A stretch of DNA of 64,000 nt, from positions 4,184 to 68,183 of the forward strand of contig JBAZKV010000008.1 of NCBI GenBank assembly GCA_041650635.1, written 5' to 3'. This document shows positions 41,497 to 50,116 of this stretch, piece after piece (the stretch's first letter is position 1; each line of letters starts with the position of its first letter). Below the pieces are notes generated by a model. The model had not been told where the DNA came from and searched no databases. It saw only the letters and a program-made list of their open reading frames with translations. The stretch is from Candidatus Margulisiibacteriota bacterium (GTDB lineage: Bacteria > Margulisbacteria > WOR-1 > JAKLHX01 > JBAZKV01). A program made the position numbers and the translations under genes.

Positions 41497-42449
41497 ACGA
41501 CACGATCCTGCTCTTTGGCCCCACCGCCTCCGGCAAAACAGACCTTTCGATAGAACTTGCACAGCAGATCAACGGCGAAATAATCTCGGCCGATTCCATG
41601 CAGGTCTACCGTTATATGGACATCGGCACCGCCAAACCAACAAAAGAACAAAGAAAAAAGATCCCTCATCATCTTATAGATATTGTTGATCCGGATGAAG
41701 AATGGACAGTATCTGATTTTATTCAGAGGTCTAACCGTTTTATCCGGGAGATCAGAGAAAAAGGAAAAACTCCTATGATCGTTGGCGGTACAGGACTTTA
41801 TCTGAATGCCTTTATAAACGGTTATTCCTTCCCTATCGCGGCAAAGAATGAAAAGATAAGAGAAAGATTATCAAAAATGGGAACGGCGGACCTGTATAAA
41901 AAACTGCAGGATGTAGACGCCGACGCGGCAAAAAAGATCGATAAGAACGATAAAAAACGCATCATCCGGGCCCTTGAGGTGTATGAACAGACTGGGATGC
42001 CGATATCCAGGTTACAGCGCAATAATGTAGGGGCCGGTCGCGACAGGCCCTTACGGTTGATATGCCTCGACCTTGATCGCACAATATTATACGACCGCAT
42101 CAACCTCCGTGTGGACAAGATGATAACGGACGGATTGATCGATGAGGTCAAATCTTTATTATCTAAATACGGCAAAGTAAGGGCGAATGATAATTCGCCC
42201 CTGCCTTCCCTGCAGGCACTGGGGTATAAAGAGACCATCGGATACCTTGAAGGAAAATACGGACTTGATGAAATGACCGGGCTCATCAAACAAAAAACAC
42301 GCAATTTTGCAAAAAGACAGCTGACCTGGTTCAAAAGGTTCGAGAATGTTACCTGGATAGATGCGCCACACACTCAATATGAGCAGTGTGCGGGAACATA
42401 TCCACCGGCTGGATCTTTACTGTCTTGTATTTTCCGGAAAACAGCTTAA
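41493..42449 (+). CDS. miaA: tRNA dimethylallyltransferase
   Basis: Protein of 318 aa adding a dimethylallyl group to A37 of UNN-reading tRNAs. The P-loop is GPTASGKTDLS; further motifs are ISADSMQVYRYMDIGTAKPT, HHLIDIVDPDEEW, GGTGLYLNAF and KRQLTWFKR. Two 28-base palindromes (42027, 42177) are read through in frame as VGAGRDRPLR and VRANDNSPLP. The last 33 codons overlap the convergent rlmD. The enzyme fold seems to end at WIDA, so the remaining tail is unusual. Confidence 0.94.
   Translation: MNDTILLFGPTASGKTDLSIELAQQINGEIISADSMQVYRYMDIGTAKPTKEQRKKIPHHLIDIVDPDEEWTVSDFIQRSNRFIREIREKGKTPMIVGGTGLYLNAFINGYSFPIAAKNEKIRERLSKMGTADLYKKLQDVDADAAKKIDKNDKKRIIRALEVYEQTGMPISRLQRNNVGAGRDRPLRLICLDLDRTILYDRINLRVDKMITDGLIDEVKSLLSKYGKVRANDNSPLPSLQALGYKETIGYLEGKYGLDEMTGLIKQKTRNFAKRQLTWFKRFENVTWIDAPHTQYEQCAGTYPPAGSLLSCIFRKTA
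42027..42054 (+). repeat. 28-bp palindrome in frame in miaA, copy 1
   Basis: GTAGGGGCC-GGTCGCGACA-GGCCCTTAC: arms of 9 with inner GTCGCGAC symmetry. It sits between the LQRNN and LRLICLDLDR segments of MiaA. Confidence 0.75.
42177..42204 (+). repeat. 28-bp palindrome in frame in miaA, copy 2
   Basis: GTAAGGGCGAATGATAATTCGCCCCTGC: arms of about 12 with GGGCGAAT/ATTCGCCC. It lies 122 bases after copy 1 and before the PSLQALGYKE motif. Confidence 0.75.
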
Positions 42450-43764
42450 GGTCCCTTGCCAGGGTGGCAGGATCGCACGAAACATAAATAATCCTTGAGG
42501 GTTTAAGTTTAATTACAGATCCTATGACCCCCTGTGAGCACCCCGATCTTGGCGGATCCAGCACAACGACATCAAATTTGGCATCGGTGTCCAAGAACTG
42601 CCTGATAATAACCTCTGAAGTCCCGCATTTAAAGAATGCGTTCTTTATGCCGTTTACCCCGGCATTTTCTTTTGCATCATCAATGGCATAATTATTTTCT
42701 TCAACGCCCCAGACCTCCTTGGCTTTTTTGGCCAGCCAAAGAGATATTGAACCGGTACCGCAATAGAGGTCAAGAACTGCTTCTTTACCCGAAAGAGAGG
42801 CAAAGTCTTCAACAACAGAATACAATTTGAGCGTTTGAACGGGATTGATCTGAAAAAATGACTTGGCAGAGATCTTGAACTCTAAAGGCCCGAGTTTTTC
42901 CTTTATCTTTTCCTGCCCCCACAATGGCTTTGTCTTTTCGCCAAGGATGACATTGGTGGACCGGCGGTTTTCATTCACCACAACACCTTTAAGGCCAAAC
43001 TCCTTTTCCTCCTGCTCAATACTTTTTGTTAATGCGCTTACCAGATTTCTTGACCCTGGGATATTTATTTCTTTAGCCACAAGGCACAGGATGGCTTCTT
43101 TGGATGTAAACCCCACCCTTGCCAGGACATGCCTTATCAAACCACTGCCCCTGTCTTCGTCATAAACAGGAATATTGAAGTCGCTTATCAGCTTTTTAAC
43201 AGCATTGGAAATCTTATTCAAAAAAGGATGCAGAACAAGACAATTATCAATATCAACTATCTCATGCGTTCCTTTCTTAAAATACCCCATTGCCACCATC
43301 AGCTGTTTGGAATTTGTAATTTGTGATTTGTTTAGGATTTTGGATTTAGGATTTAGGATTTTCCTGACAGGGTACTGCACTTTATTCCTGTACCCCCAGG
43401 GATCTTCCATGCCTACGACGGGCCTCACCACTTCCGGAGAGATCCCTCCGATCTTTTTCATTGTGTCTTTAACTATCTGTTCCTTTAATTTTAACTGTGC
43501 GCTGTATTCTATGTGCTGCATGTCGCAAGCCCCGCACTTTTCAAAATACTTGCACGGCGGCTGCACGCGGGACGGTGAAGCGGTAAGGATCTTATGTATC
43601 TTTGCGCGGCAATAATGTGATTTTGCTTCAGCTATCCTTATCTCGAGTTCGTCTCCGGGAACACCGTTATCGACAAATACCGTCATCCCGTCTATGCGGG
43701 CTATCCCCTGACCTCCTGCGGCCAGAGTCTCTATTTTTGCTTTAACTATCTGTCCCTGTTGCAT
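42349..43764 (-). CDS. rlmD: 23S rRNA (uracil-C5)-methyltransferase, RlmD/RumA type
   Basis: Protein of 471 aa. An N-terminal TRAM domain (about 1-55) precedes iron-sulfur cysteines (PCKYFEKCGACDMQHIEY). The SAM-binding fold has LDLYCGTGSISLWLA and the catalytic region LDPPRSGC. Heptamers at 43306 encode an ILNPKSKILNKSQITNSK segment between the TRAM and methyltransferase parts. It overlaps the convergent miaA by 101 bases. RlmD versus RlmCD/TrmA-like specificity is not decidable by eye. Confidence 0.92.
   Translation of the reverse strand: MQQGQIVKAKIETLAAGGQGIARIDGMTVFVDNGVPGDELEIRIAEAKSHYCRAKIHKILTASPSRVQPPCKYFEKCGACDMQHIEYSAQLKLKEQIVKDTMKKIGGISPEVVRPVVGMEDPWGYRNKVQYPVRKILNPKSKILNKSQITNSKQLMVAMGYFKKGTHEIVDIDNCLVLHPFLNKISNAVKKLISDFNIPVYDEDRGSGLIRHVLARVGFTSKEAILCLVAKEINIPGSRNLVSALTKSIEQEEKEFGLKGVVVNENRRSTNVILGEKTKPLWGQEKIKEKLGPLEFKISAKSFFQINPVQTLKLYSVVEDFASLSGKEAVLDLYCGTGSISLWLAKKAKEVWGVEENNYAIDDAKENAGVNGIKNAFFKCGTSEVIIRQFLDTDAKFDVVVLDPPRSGCSQGVIGSVIKLKPSRIIYVSCDPATLARDLKLFSGKYKTVKIQPVDMFPHTAHIECVAHLSR
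43306..43361. repeat. Eight tandem heptamers in frame in rlmD
   Basis: TTTGGAA-TTTGTAA-TTTGTGA-TTTGTTT followed by AGGATTT-TGGATTT-AGGATTT-AGGATTT. These are short tandemly repeated heptamers of the kind familiar from cyanobacterial genomes, here in a coding region without breaking it. Confidence 0.85.
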
Positions 43765-43819
43765 TGTAAATCTCTACACATTGAATTCAAAACTTATTCT
43801 ATGATAGCATAGCCGTATA

Positions 43820-44503
43820 ATGGATATCGGCAAGAGAATAGACCTGCATACCCACTCTCTTTTAAGCGATGGGGCGCTTCTTCCAAGCGAGGCAATGAGG
43901 TATGCCTCAACTATGGGGTTTGCAGCAATGGCAATTACGGACCATGTGGACTATTCAAATATTGAATCCGTTATCGAAAAACTCCTCTTGTTTTCGGAAA
44001 AACAGGGCAAATACCTTGATGTTGTCTTTGTCCCGGGTGTAGAGATAACCCATGCCGACCCAAGGCAGATACCTGAACTCGCATCCGAGGCCAGAAAAAT
44101 GGGAGCAAAGATCGTTGTCTGCCACGGCGAAACAGTGGCCGAACCGGTGATAAAAGGCACCAATAATGCTGCAGTATCAACAAAAGGGCTCGTGGACATT
44201 CTTGCTCATCCCGGAAAGATAACCGAAGAGGATGCGCTCCTGGCAAAAGAGAATGGAATCTATCTAGAAATAACCTCGAGAAAACTTCACAACGCGACAA
44301 ACAGGCATGTTGTTTCAATCGCAAAAAAGACTGGGGCAAAACTGCTGGTGAATACGGATTCTCACCTGCCGGAAAACTACATAACCCAGGAACAGGCGTA
44401 CAAACTTGCCAAAAGTTGCGGGCTCAGGGAAGAAGAGGCAAAGCTGGTCGTTAATGACAACCCCAGAGAACTGCTTGAAAAGCTCGGCTTTAGAATTCCT
44501 TAA
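43820..44503 (+). CDS. PHP-domain phosphoesterase
   Basis: Protein of 227 aa with the metal-binding PHP pattern DLHTHSLLSDG, ITDHVDYSN, PGVEITHADP, CHGE, LAHPGKI and NTDSHLPENY. Similar proteins include histidinol phosphatases and archaeal PHP phosphoesterases. hisD lies next to it in convergent orientation (14-base overlap), but that alone does not prove a histidine role. No ribosome-binding site is seen; a TATGAT ends 14 bases before the ATG. Confidence 0.85.
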   Translation: MDIGKRIDLHTHSLLSDGALLPSEAMRYASTMGFAAMAITDHVDYSNIESVIEKLLLFSEKQGKYLDVVFVPGVEITHADPRQIPELASEARKMGAKIVVCHGETVAEPVIKGTNNAAVSTKGLVDILAHPGKITEEDALLAKENGIYLEITSRKLHNATNRHVVSIAKKTGAKLLVNTDSHLPENYITQEQAYKLAKSCGLREEEAKLVVNDNPRELLEKLGFRIP

Positions 44504-45674
44504 AGCGGATATTGACCGATTCCCCGTGAGCTTTTAATCCTTCTATAGAAGAGAACCTGATCAGGTCCTTTCTTACCCTTGAAAGAGCCGGCTTTGTATA
44601 ACCTATAACGCTCTGATACTTGACAAAATCCCACACACCTAGAGGGGAAGAGAATCTTGCCGTGCCGTCCGTCGGAAGCACATGGTTGGGACCTGCCAGA
44701 TAGTCCCCCACCGCCACGGGAGAGTACGGGCCCATAAATACCGCTCCCGCATTGGTTATCTTTCCCAAAAGTGCGTGCGGGACCGACACCAGAAGCTCCA
44801 AATGCTCCGGCGCGATCTCATTTGAAAGCCGCGCGGCCTCGTCCAGATCATTTGCTTTATAAAATTTGCACTGTCCCGACTTTTTCAATTTTTTCATCTG
44901 GGCTTTTGCATCGCGCAGAATATCATCGGAGGTGCTGATAAGGACGGCTTTTGAGTTAGGATCGTGCTCCGCCTGGGCGGCCATGTCGGAAGAGATGAAC
45001 CTTATGTCTGCGCTTTCGTCCGCTATTATTACAACATCGCTGGGCCCGGCCAGTTTGTCTATGCCTACTTCTCCAAAAAGCATTTTCTTGGCTAGCGTCA
45101 CATAAATATTCCCCGGCCCCACTATCTTATCCACTTTTTTTATGGTCCTGGTCCCTATGGCAAGGGCGGCAACTGCCTGAGCCCCTCCCATTTTGTATAT
45201 TTCCGAAATGCCGGCCTCTTTTGCAGCTGCCAGTATGTACGGGTTCACCTTCTTATTCTTCCCGCAGGGAACGGCGATGACTATCCTTTTTACCCCGGCT
45301 ATCTTAGCGGGAATGGCGTTCATTAGTACAGAAGAAGGATAAACCGCTCTGCCGGAGGGCACATACAGCCCCACTGACTCTATAGGAATTATTCTGAATC
45401 CCAGCACCACATCATCCGGCAGAGTGTCAAACCATTCGCTCTGTTTTTGTTTTTCGTGATAGGCCCTGATATTTCTGGCGGCAAGGCGTATTGTCGAGAC
45501 AAATTCGCTGCCCACAAATGAGAACGCCTCTTCTATTTCCTGCGGGGCTACGCGCAGCTCCTGTGCCGAGATCTTGATATTCTCAAATTTCTCGGCATAT
45601 TTGATTATCGCGGCATCACCGGTCTTGCGCACATCAGCGATTATTCTCTTTACTATTGCTTCTTCTTTATTCAT
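44490..45674 (-). CDS. hisD: Histidinol dehydrogenase
   Basis: Protein of 394 aa oxidising histidinol to histidine with NAD. Visible motifs are VGLYVPSGRAVYPSSVLMNAIPAKIAGV, KMGGAQAVAALAIGT, VDKIVGPGNIYVTLAK, DKLAGPSDVVIIAD, QAEHDPNS and ALYL-type replaced by APEHLEL and GPNHVLPT. It is slightly shorter than the usual 420-430 aa at the N-terminus. It follows the nucleotidyltransferase gene by 34 bases, a gap filled by a palindrome (45676). No other his gene adjoins it; hisC is at 55.8 kb. Confidence 0.95.
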   Translation of the reverse strand: MNKEEAIVKRIIADVRKTGDAAIIKYAEKFENIKISAQELRVAPQEIEEAFSFVGSEFVSTIRLAARNIRAYHEKQKQSEWFDTLPDDVVLGFRIIPIESVGLYVPSGRAVYPSSVLMNAIPAKIAGVKRIVIAVPCGKNKKVNPYILAAAKEAGISEIYKMGGAQAVAALAIGTRTIKKVDKIVGPGNIYVTLAKKMLFGEVGIDKLAGPSDVVIIADESADIRFISSDMAAQAEHDPNSKAVLISTSDDILRDAKAQMKKLKKSGQCKFYKANDLDEAARLSNEIAPEHLELLVSVPHALLGKITNAGAVFMGPYSPVAVGDYLAGPNHVLPTDGTARFSSPLGVWDFVKYQSVIGYTKPALSRVRKDLIRFSSIEGLKAHGESVNIRFKEF

Positions 45675-45675
45675 T

Positions 45676-45704
45676 GTACGGGCAAATTCACCAATTGCCC
45701 TTAC
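45676..45704. repeat. 29-bp palindrome between hisD and nucleotidyltransferase
   Basis: GTACGGGCAAATT-CACC-AATTGCCCTTAC. Same GTA..GGGC / GCCC..TAC layout as the in-gene palindromes, here in an intergenic gap just before the hisD start, where it could mask initiation. Confidence 0.75.
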
Positions 45705-45708
45705 CCTT

Positions 45709-46776
45709 CTACGCCAACTTCGACCCCTTCTTTACGATCGAATAATCCGCCAGTACCACGCCCTCTCCTATTTCCGCAAAATCCTCGATTATGCAGTTCT
45801 CTCCGATTATGCAGTCATGCAGTTTGACATCCTTGCCAATTAAAGAATTCCTTAAAATGACCGAATCCTCTATTGTTGCCCCCTCGCTTATCCTGACAGC
45901 GTCCCCTATAGTTGAATGAGGATTTATCCTTGCATTTGCCGCTATCCTGGTGTGCGGGCCGACTATGGACGGCCCCCTGAGTTTGGCCGAAGGACTGATA
46001 TTTGCTCCTTCGCAGATCCAGACCTCGTTCTGGTTCTTTTTTCCGTCAAAGGAGACTTTGACCTCGCCTCTCAAAATATCCCTGTGGGCCTCAAGATATT
46101 TTTTAGGGCTCCCTATATCAAGCCAGTACGAGTCGAAAGAGATCCCGTAAACCGGCTTGCCCTCTTCGAGCAATCTTGGATATAAGTCTCTTTCAAATGA
46201 GTATTTTATCCCCTTTCCAAAAGAGGCAAAGATAGAAGGGTCTAGGACATATATACCGGCATTTATCATGTTGCCGGACACGCTTACGCTGTTCCAGCCC
46301 GGTTTTTCTATGAATTTTTTTACCCTGCCTTTCTCATCGGTTATTACCAGCCCAAAAGGCGTTGGGTCCTCCACCCTGGTCAGGGCAATAGTGGCCACTG
46401 CCTTATTCTTTTTATGAAAACTGATGAGCCTCGAAATGTCCGCATCGGTAAGGACATCCCCGTTAAAAGCAACCATCGGTTCGCTGTCAAAGAATTCTTC
46501 GGCATTCTTTACCGCTCCGGCAGTGCCCAGAGGAGATCCTTCTATTGAATAGTAGATCTTTACCCCGAGCCTGCTTCCGTCCCCGAGAAATTCCTCTATG
46601 CTGTCGGACAAATAATGCAGATTGACGATTATTTCTTTGATGCCATGCTTCTTAAGAAGTTCTATCTGATGGATGACAAAAGGCTTGTTAACCATAGGGA
46701 CTATCGGCTTTGGCCTGTTGTAGGTAAGAGGCCGCAGCCTTGTGCCCAGTCCGCCCGCTATTATTATGGCCTTCAT
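45709..46776 (-). CDS. Sugar-1-phosphate nucleotidyltransferase
   Basis: Protein of 355 aa. The N-terminal nucleotidyltransferase domain (AGGLGTRLRPLTYNRPKPIVPMVNKP; FNGDVLTD; WLDIGSPKKYLEAHRDIL) is followed by a left-handed beta-helix of hexapeptide repeats (about 250-355). Mannose-1-phosphate guanylyltransferases and glucose-1-phosphate thymidylyl/uridylyltransferases share this architecture. It is coupled to a phosphoglucose/phosphomannose isomerase gene, which favours GDP-mannose or a related sugar (inference). Confidence 0.88.
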   Translation of the reverse strand: MKAIIIAGGLGTRLRPLTYNRPKPIVPMVNKPFVIHQIELLKKHGIKEIIVNLHYLSDSIEEFLGDGSRLGVKIYYSIEGSPLGTAGAVKNAEEFFDSEPMVAFNGDVLTDADISRLISFHKKNKAVATIALTRVEDPTPFGLVITDEKGRVKKFIEKPGWNSVSVSGNMINAGIYVLDPSIFASFGKGIKYSFERDLYPRLLEEGKPVYGISFDSYWLDIGSPKKYLEAHRDILRGEVKVSFDGKKNQNEVWICEGANISPSAKLRGPSIVGPHTRIAANARINPHSTIGDAVRISEGATIEDSVILRNSLIGKDVKLHDCIIGENCIIEDFAEIGEGVVLADYSIVKKGSKLA

Positions 46777-47834
46777 TTTTTTGCCAGCGCCTTTTTTAGG
46801 TCCTCTATGGCATCAACAGGGGTCGGATCTGTCCCGCCCAGCAGGGCAAGATAAACACTGACATAATCCCCTAAATGAATAAGAGACAGGATCTTTTCTA
46901 GTTTTGATGAGCCTTGCGCCCAGACCTCTTCAACGGGGCTTGCCCCTTTTTCCAGAAGGCCTTTTGTTATTTCAAATCTTAATTTGACCCTTTTGTTGTC
47001 CGACGCATCCCTCAAGAAAAGCGCATGGAAACCGCATTTTTTGTTGCTCTTTAGCCCCAGGTTGACCAGTTCGTTATGGTTAAGCTCCGGGAACACGTTC
47101 TGGAGAGCCGTCATCTTGCTGTTTTCACTTAGCTGTGTCTTCCATCTGTATGCCGCCGATTCTGTTCCCATAAAGGAACCAAAAACAAGAGGTATCCTGT
47201 CCTTAAGCAGCAGCGCAAGCTTTTTTGCCGGGTTCTTGTAAGAAGGGTTCCCCATACGGTATTTGAGCTGGGTCCTTTTTAGAAGGGTGGCAGCCCTTTG
47301 GGACTCACGCACCAGTCCTTTAAAGCCTGCTCCATCCAGAATGTGCAGCATCGGGACCAGCATGTAAGGAAGCGCGGATCTAGGAGGCAGTCCTGCCGGA
47401 ATGGCTAAAGTGCTGAGCTTTTTCGACTTTGAGATACCGCTAATGCGGCCTCCGGAAGTGACAGTAACAATGCGGCATTTTTTTGAAACGGCTTCATTAA
47501 GCACAGAAAGGGTCTCTTCCGTATTGCCCGAGTAGCTTAGGATAAAAACCAGGGTGTTCTTGCCGGCGCTTTTGGGAAGGCTGTATCCTCTAACCACCTG
47601 CACAGGGCAAGAGAACCTGTCAAAAAAGATGGTTTTAATGATGTCCCCTGCCATGGCGGAGCCGCCCATACCCGCTATTATTACTTCGTCAAATCCGCCT
47701 TTTAGCCTGATGCCGCTGGAATCGCTTATAAAAAGAGCGTCTTCCATCATGTATGGGAAGCTGTCCACAAGGCACATCATATCGCTCTTGTCTATCTTGA
47801 ACACTTTTTCCGGATCATCGAGTATTGTTTTCAT
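46773..47834 (-). CDS. Bifunctional phosphoglucose/phosphomannose isomerase
   Basis: Protein of 353 aa with two SIS domains: IIAGMGGSAMAGDII near residue 50, FILSYSGNTEETLSVLNEA near 100, and the C-terminal ELNHNELVN motif typical of this small isomerase family. It interconverts glucose-6-P, fructose-6-P and mannose-6-P. It overlaps the nucleotidyltransferase by 4 bases and follows the polysaccharide-export gene by 1 base, forming a sugar-polymer supply unit. Confidence 0.88.
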   Translation of the reverse strand: MKTILDDPEKVFKIDKSDMMCLVDSFPYMMEDALFISDSSGIRLKGGFDEVIIAGMGGSAMAGDIIKTIFFDRFSCPVQVVRGYSLPKSAGKNTLVFILSYSGNTEETLSVLNEAVSKKCRIVTVTSGGRISGISKSKKLSTLAIPAGLPPRSALPYMLVPMLHILDGAGFKGLVRESQRAATLLKRTQLKYRMGNPSYKNPAKKLALLLKDRIPLVFGSFMGTESAAYRWKTQLSENSKMTALQNVFPELNHNELVNLGLKSNKKCGFHALFLRDASDNKRVKLRFEITKGLLEKGASPVEEVWAQGSSKLEKILSLIHLGDYVSVYLALLGGTDPTPVDAIEDLKKALAKK

Positions 47835-47835
47835 G

Positions 47836-48837
47836 CTACTTTGTAAAGTCTATCCTCCACTGGCTGGGCGTAGCCAGGTCCCTCGTCGCGTTCCTGAGGT
47901 CCCTGAAGCCTATCAGGATCGATGCCAGGTCCCCGAAATTGGCATACCAGCTCTGCGGCACATACACAATGTCTCCCGGCAGCATGCTTACCTCTTCGAC
48001 CCCTTTTCCCCAGTCAAAGAACCTTCTCATGCCGACTTTGATAACAGTTGGACTAGAAGGGTTCCCTCTAAGCACTGCCACGCTGTCGGAAGCGGCCACT
48101 TTGGCAAAACCGCCTGCCTGGGCAATGTAATCGGCTATGCTGGCCTCTTGAACATACGGTACCGGACCTGGCTTATTGACAAGTCCCAGCACATATACCT
48201 GGTTGTAGATCTGCGGAACTATTATGGTATCGCCGTCTTTTATCATTCTGTTCTGCTCTATATCCGTTTTTGAGACCAGTTTTCTTAGGTCAACAAAGGA
48301 GGCTTCCTGACTGGAGCCATTTTTGCGGAGTATTTTGATATTGCCCATGTCCGAAAGCGCGGTAAACCCCCCCGAAGCGTTTATAAAGTTCATGACCCTT
48401 AACTCTTCTGCATTCCCGTCAGGGATCCCGTACATTCCGGGGCGGGACACTTCCCCCATTACATAGGCTTTAATGGTTTTCGGGGTTTTTATCAGGACCT
48501 TGACTTTCCCGCCCTTCAAATAAAAGCTCAGGCCCCTGTCAAGAACATCCTCCAGCTCTGCTATGGTCTTCCCTTCGACCTTGATGGCCCCCACCATAGG
48601 AACATAGATCCTTCCATCGCGGGACACCGTGACCGCATGCTGGTCGATAAGAGTGGTGGCTACAACACCCACACCTACGGGATTGACCACCAGAAGGTCC
48701 GGATTGCTGCTGTTCCAGGCCCTTATCTCCAGGACATCGCCTGGGCCTATGACATAGTTGTCTCCCATGTAGGAAAAAGCCGGAGCCAGGACGCCGGCAA
48801 AAAAGATCAAAGCCGCAGCTATTATTCTGGAAAGCAT
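47836..48837 (-). CDS. Polysaccharide biosynthesis/export protein (SLBB domains)
   Basis: Exported protein of 333 aa with a signal peptide (IIAAALIFFAGVLAPAFS). The Poly_export domain (about 24-115, YVIGPGDVLEIRAW, VSRDGRIYVPMVGAIKVEGKTIAEL) is followed by two SLBB domains (AYVMGEVSRPGMYGI; VYVLGLVNKPGPVPY). It is Wza-like, expected in the periplasm or outer membrane, exporting a surface polysaccharide. GGGGGAA precedes the ATG. In an operon with M23 and S41 peptidases upstream. Confidence 0.92.
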   Translation of the reverse strand: MLSRIIAAALIFFAGVLAPAFSYMGDNYVIGPGDVLEIRAWNSSNPDLLVVNPVGVGVVATTLIDQHAVTVSRDGRIYVPMVGAIKVEGKTIAELEDVLDRGLSFYLKGGKVKVLIKTPKTIKAYVMGEVSRPGMYGIPDGNAEELRVMNFINASGGFTALSDMGNIKILRKNGSSQEASFVDLRKLVSKTDIEQNRMIKDGDTIIVPQIYNQVYVLGLVNKPGPVPYVQEASIADYIAQAGGFAKVAASDSVAVLRGNPSSPTVIKVGMRRFFDWGKGVEEVSMLPGDIVYVPQSWYANFGDLASILIGFRDLRNATRDLATPSQWRIDFTK

Positions 48838-48838
48838 C

Positions 48839-50107
48839 TTATTCCCCCTTCCCGGTTTTCTTGACCGTTTCGGATATCTTTCCTTTTAAGATCTCACGCG
48901 CTTTTATCAGTTGCACATCCTTTGCAGGGTCTTTGTCCATGACCGGCTCATCATCATCTTCTTCTGAAACGGCCTCTTCCGTTCCGTTTGAAAGGTCCCT
49001 TTCCCTGCCTGTTTTGACAATTATATCCGGAATTATGCCTTTTTTCGAGATGTCAAGGCCGCTCGGCGTCTGGTATTTGGCTATCGTCACAAGTAGAGCT
49101 GATCCGTCCTGGAGCTGTCTTATATTCTGGACAGAGGCCTTGCCGAAAGAGTGATATCCGACTATGGTGCCCACATGGTTGTCCTTTATCGCCCCAGCAA
49201 GGATCTCGGAAGCGCTTGCGCTGCTCTGGTCTATCAGGACCACCAGAGGTTTTTTCCAGATGCCAGGGCCGTAGGAATATATGACATCCCTCTGCCCGTC
49301 CCTGTCAACGGTGGCAACGATCGGAAGGTCTTTGTTAAGGAACATATTGGAGATCTCCACCGCGTTGGCAAGAAGTCCTCCGCCGTTGCCTCTCAGGTCA
49401 AGGATGAGCCCTTTCATCTTTTTGCCTTCCATGAACTTGATGGCTTTTTCCATTTCTTTGTTAGCATTAAGGTTCTCAAAAGTGTTCAATTTTATATACC
49501 CGCTGTCTTTATCGAGGACCTTATACTCCACGCTCTTAATGGTGATCTTGTCCCTGATGATCCTGTATTCTTTTTGCTTTTTCTCTTTGCCTCTCAGTAT
49601 CCCGATCTTCACCGCAGTGCCTTTGGGGCCCCGGATCATACTTACCGCTTCTTCAAGGCCCATATCCCTGGTTGGCTTGCCCTCTATGGTAACTATATGG
49701 TCCATTGCTTTTAGCCCGAGCCGGTCAGCCGGGGTGTCAGGAATGGGGGAAATGACTATCAGCTTTTTTTTCTTGAGTCCTATGTATATCCCTATCCCGC
49801 TGTACGAACCGTTGAGCCGGGCTTTCATCTCTTTGAAGGCAGGCGGCTCCATGAACCTCGTGTATGGATCATCAAGCCCTTCGAGGAACCCTCTTATGGC
49901 CCCGTAAACCATCTTTTTGTCATCAAGGTCCTTTTCTACATGATCGCTTTTAACGATGTCAATTACCTGAAGAAAGACCTGTAATTTGCTGTTCAACTCA
50001 TCCGCCGCCCTTACTCTCTGCGCTCCGGAAACTGCAAGAGCGATCAATAAAAGCGCCAGGGACATCGCAGCCCAGTTTATAAATCCCTTCCTCTTCCTAT
50101 TTTCCAT
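48839..50107 (-). CDS. S41 carboxy-terminal processing peptidase
   Basis: CtpA-like protease of 422 aa with one N-terminal TM or signal segment (MSLALLLIALAVSGA). A PDZ domain (about 95-170, GIGIYIGLKKKKLIVISPIPDTPADRLGLK) precedes the S41 core: the nucleophile serine in DQSSASASEILAGA and the lysine in HSFGKASVQ. It probably trims envelope proteins. It follows the EnvC-like gene by 9 bases, a common pairing in which the protease and the amidase activator act on the cell wall. Confidence 0.93.
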   Translation of the reverse strand: MENRKRKGFINWAAMSLALLLIALAVSGAQRVRAADELNSKLQVFLQVIDIVKSDHVEKDLDDKKMVYGAIRGFLEGLDDPYTRFMEPPAFKEMKARLNGSYSGIGIYIGLKKKKLIVISPIPDTPADRLGLKAMDHIVTIEGKPTRDMGLEEAVSMIRGPKGTAVKIGILRGKEKKQKEYRIIRDKITIKSVEYKVLDKDSGYIKLNTFENLNANKEMEKAIKFMEGKKMKGLILDLRGNGGGLLANAVEISNMFLNKDLPIVATVDRDGQRDVIYSYGPGIWKKPLVVLIDQSSASASEILAGAIKDNHVGTIVGYHSFGKASVQNIRQLQDGSALLVTIAKYQTPSGLDISKKGIIPDIIVKTGRERDLSNGTEEAVSEEDDDEPVMDKDPAKDVQLIKAREILKGKISETVKKTGKGE

Positions 50108-50116
50108 GCTTTCCCC

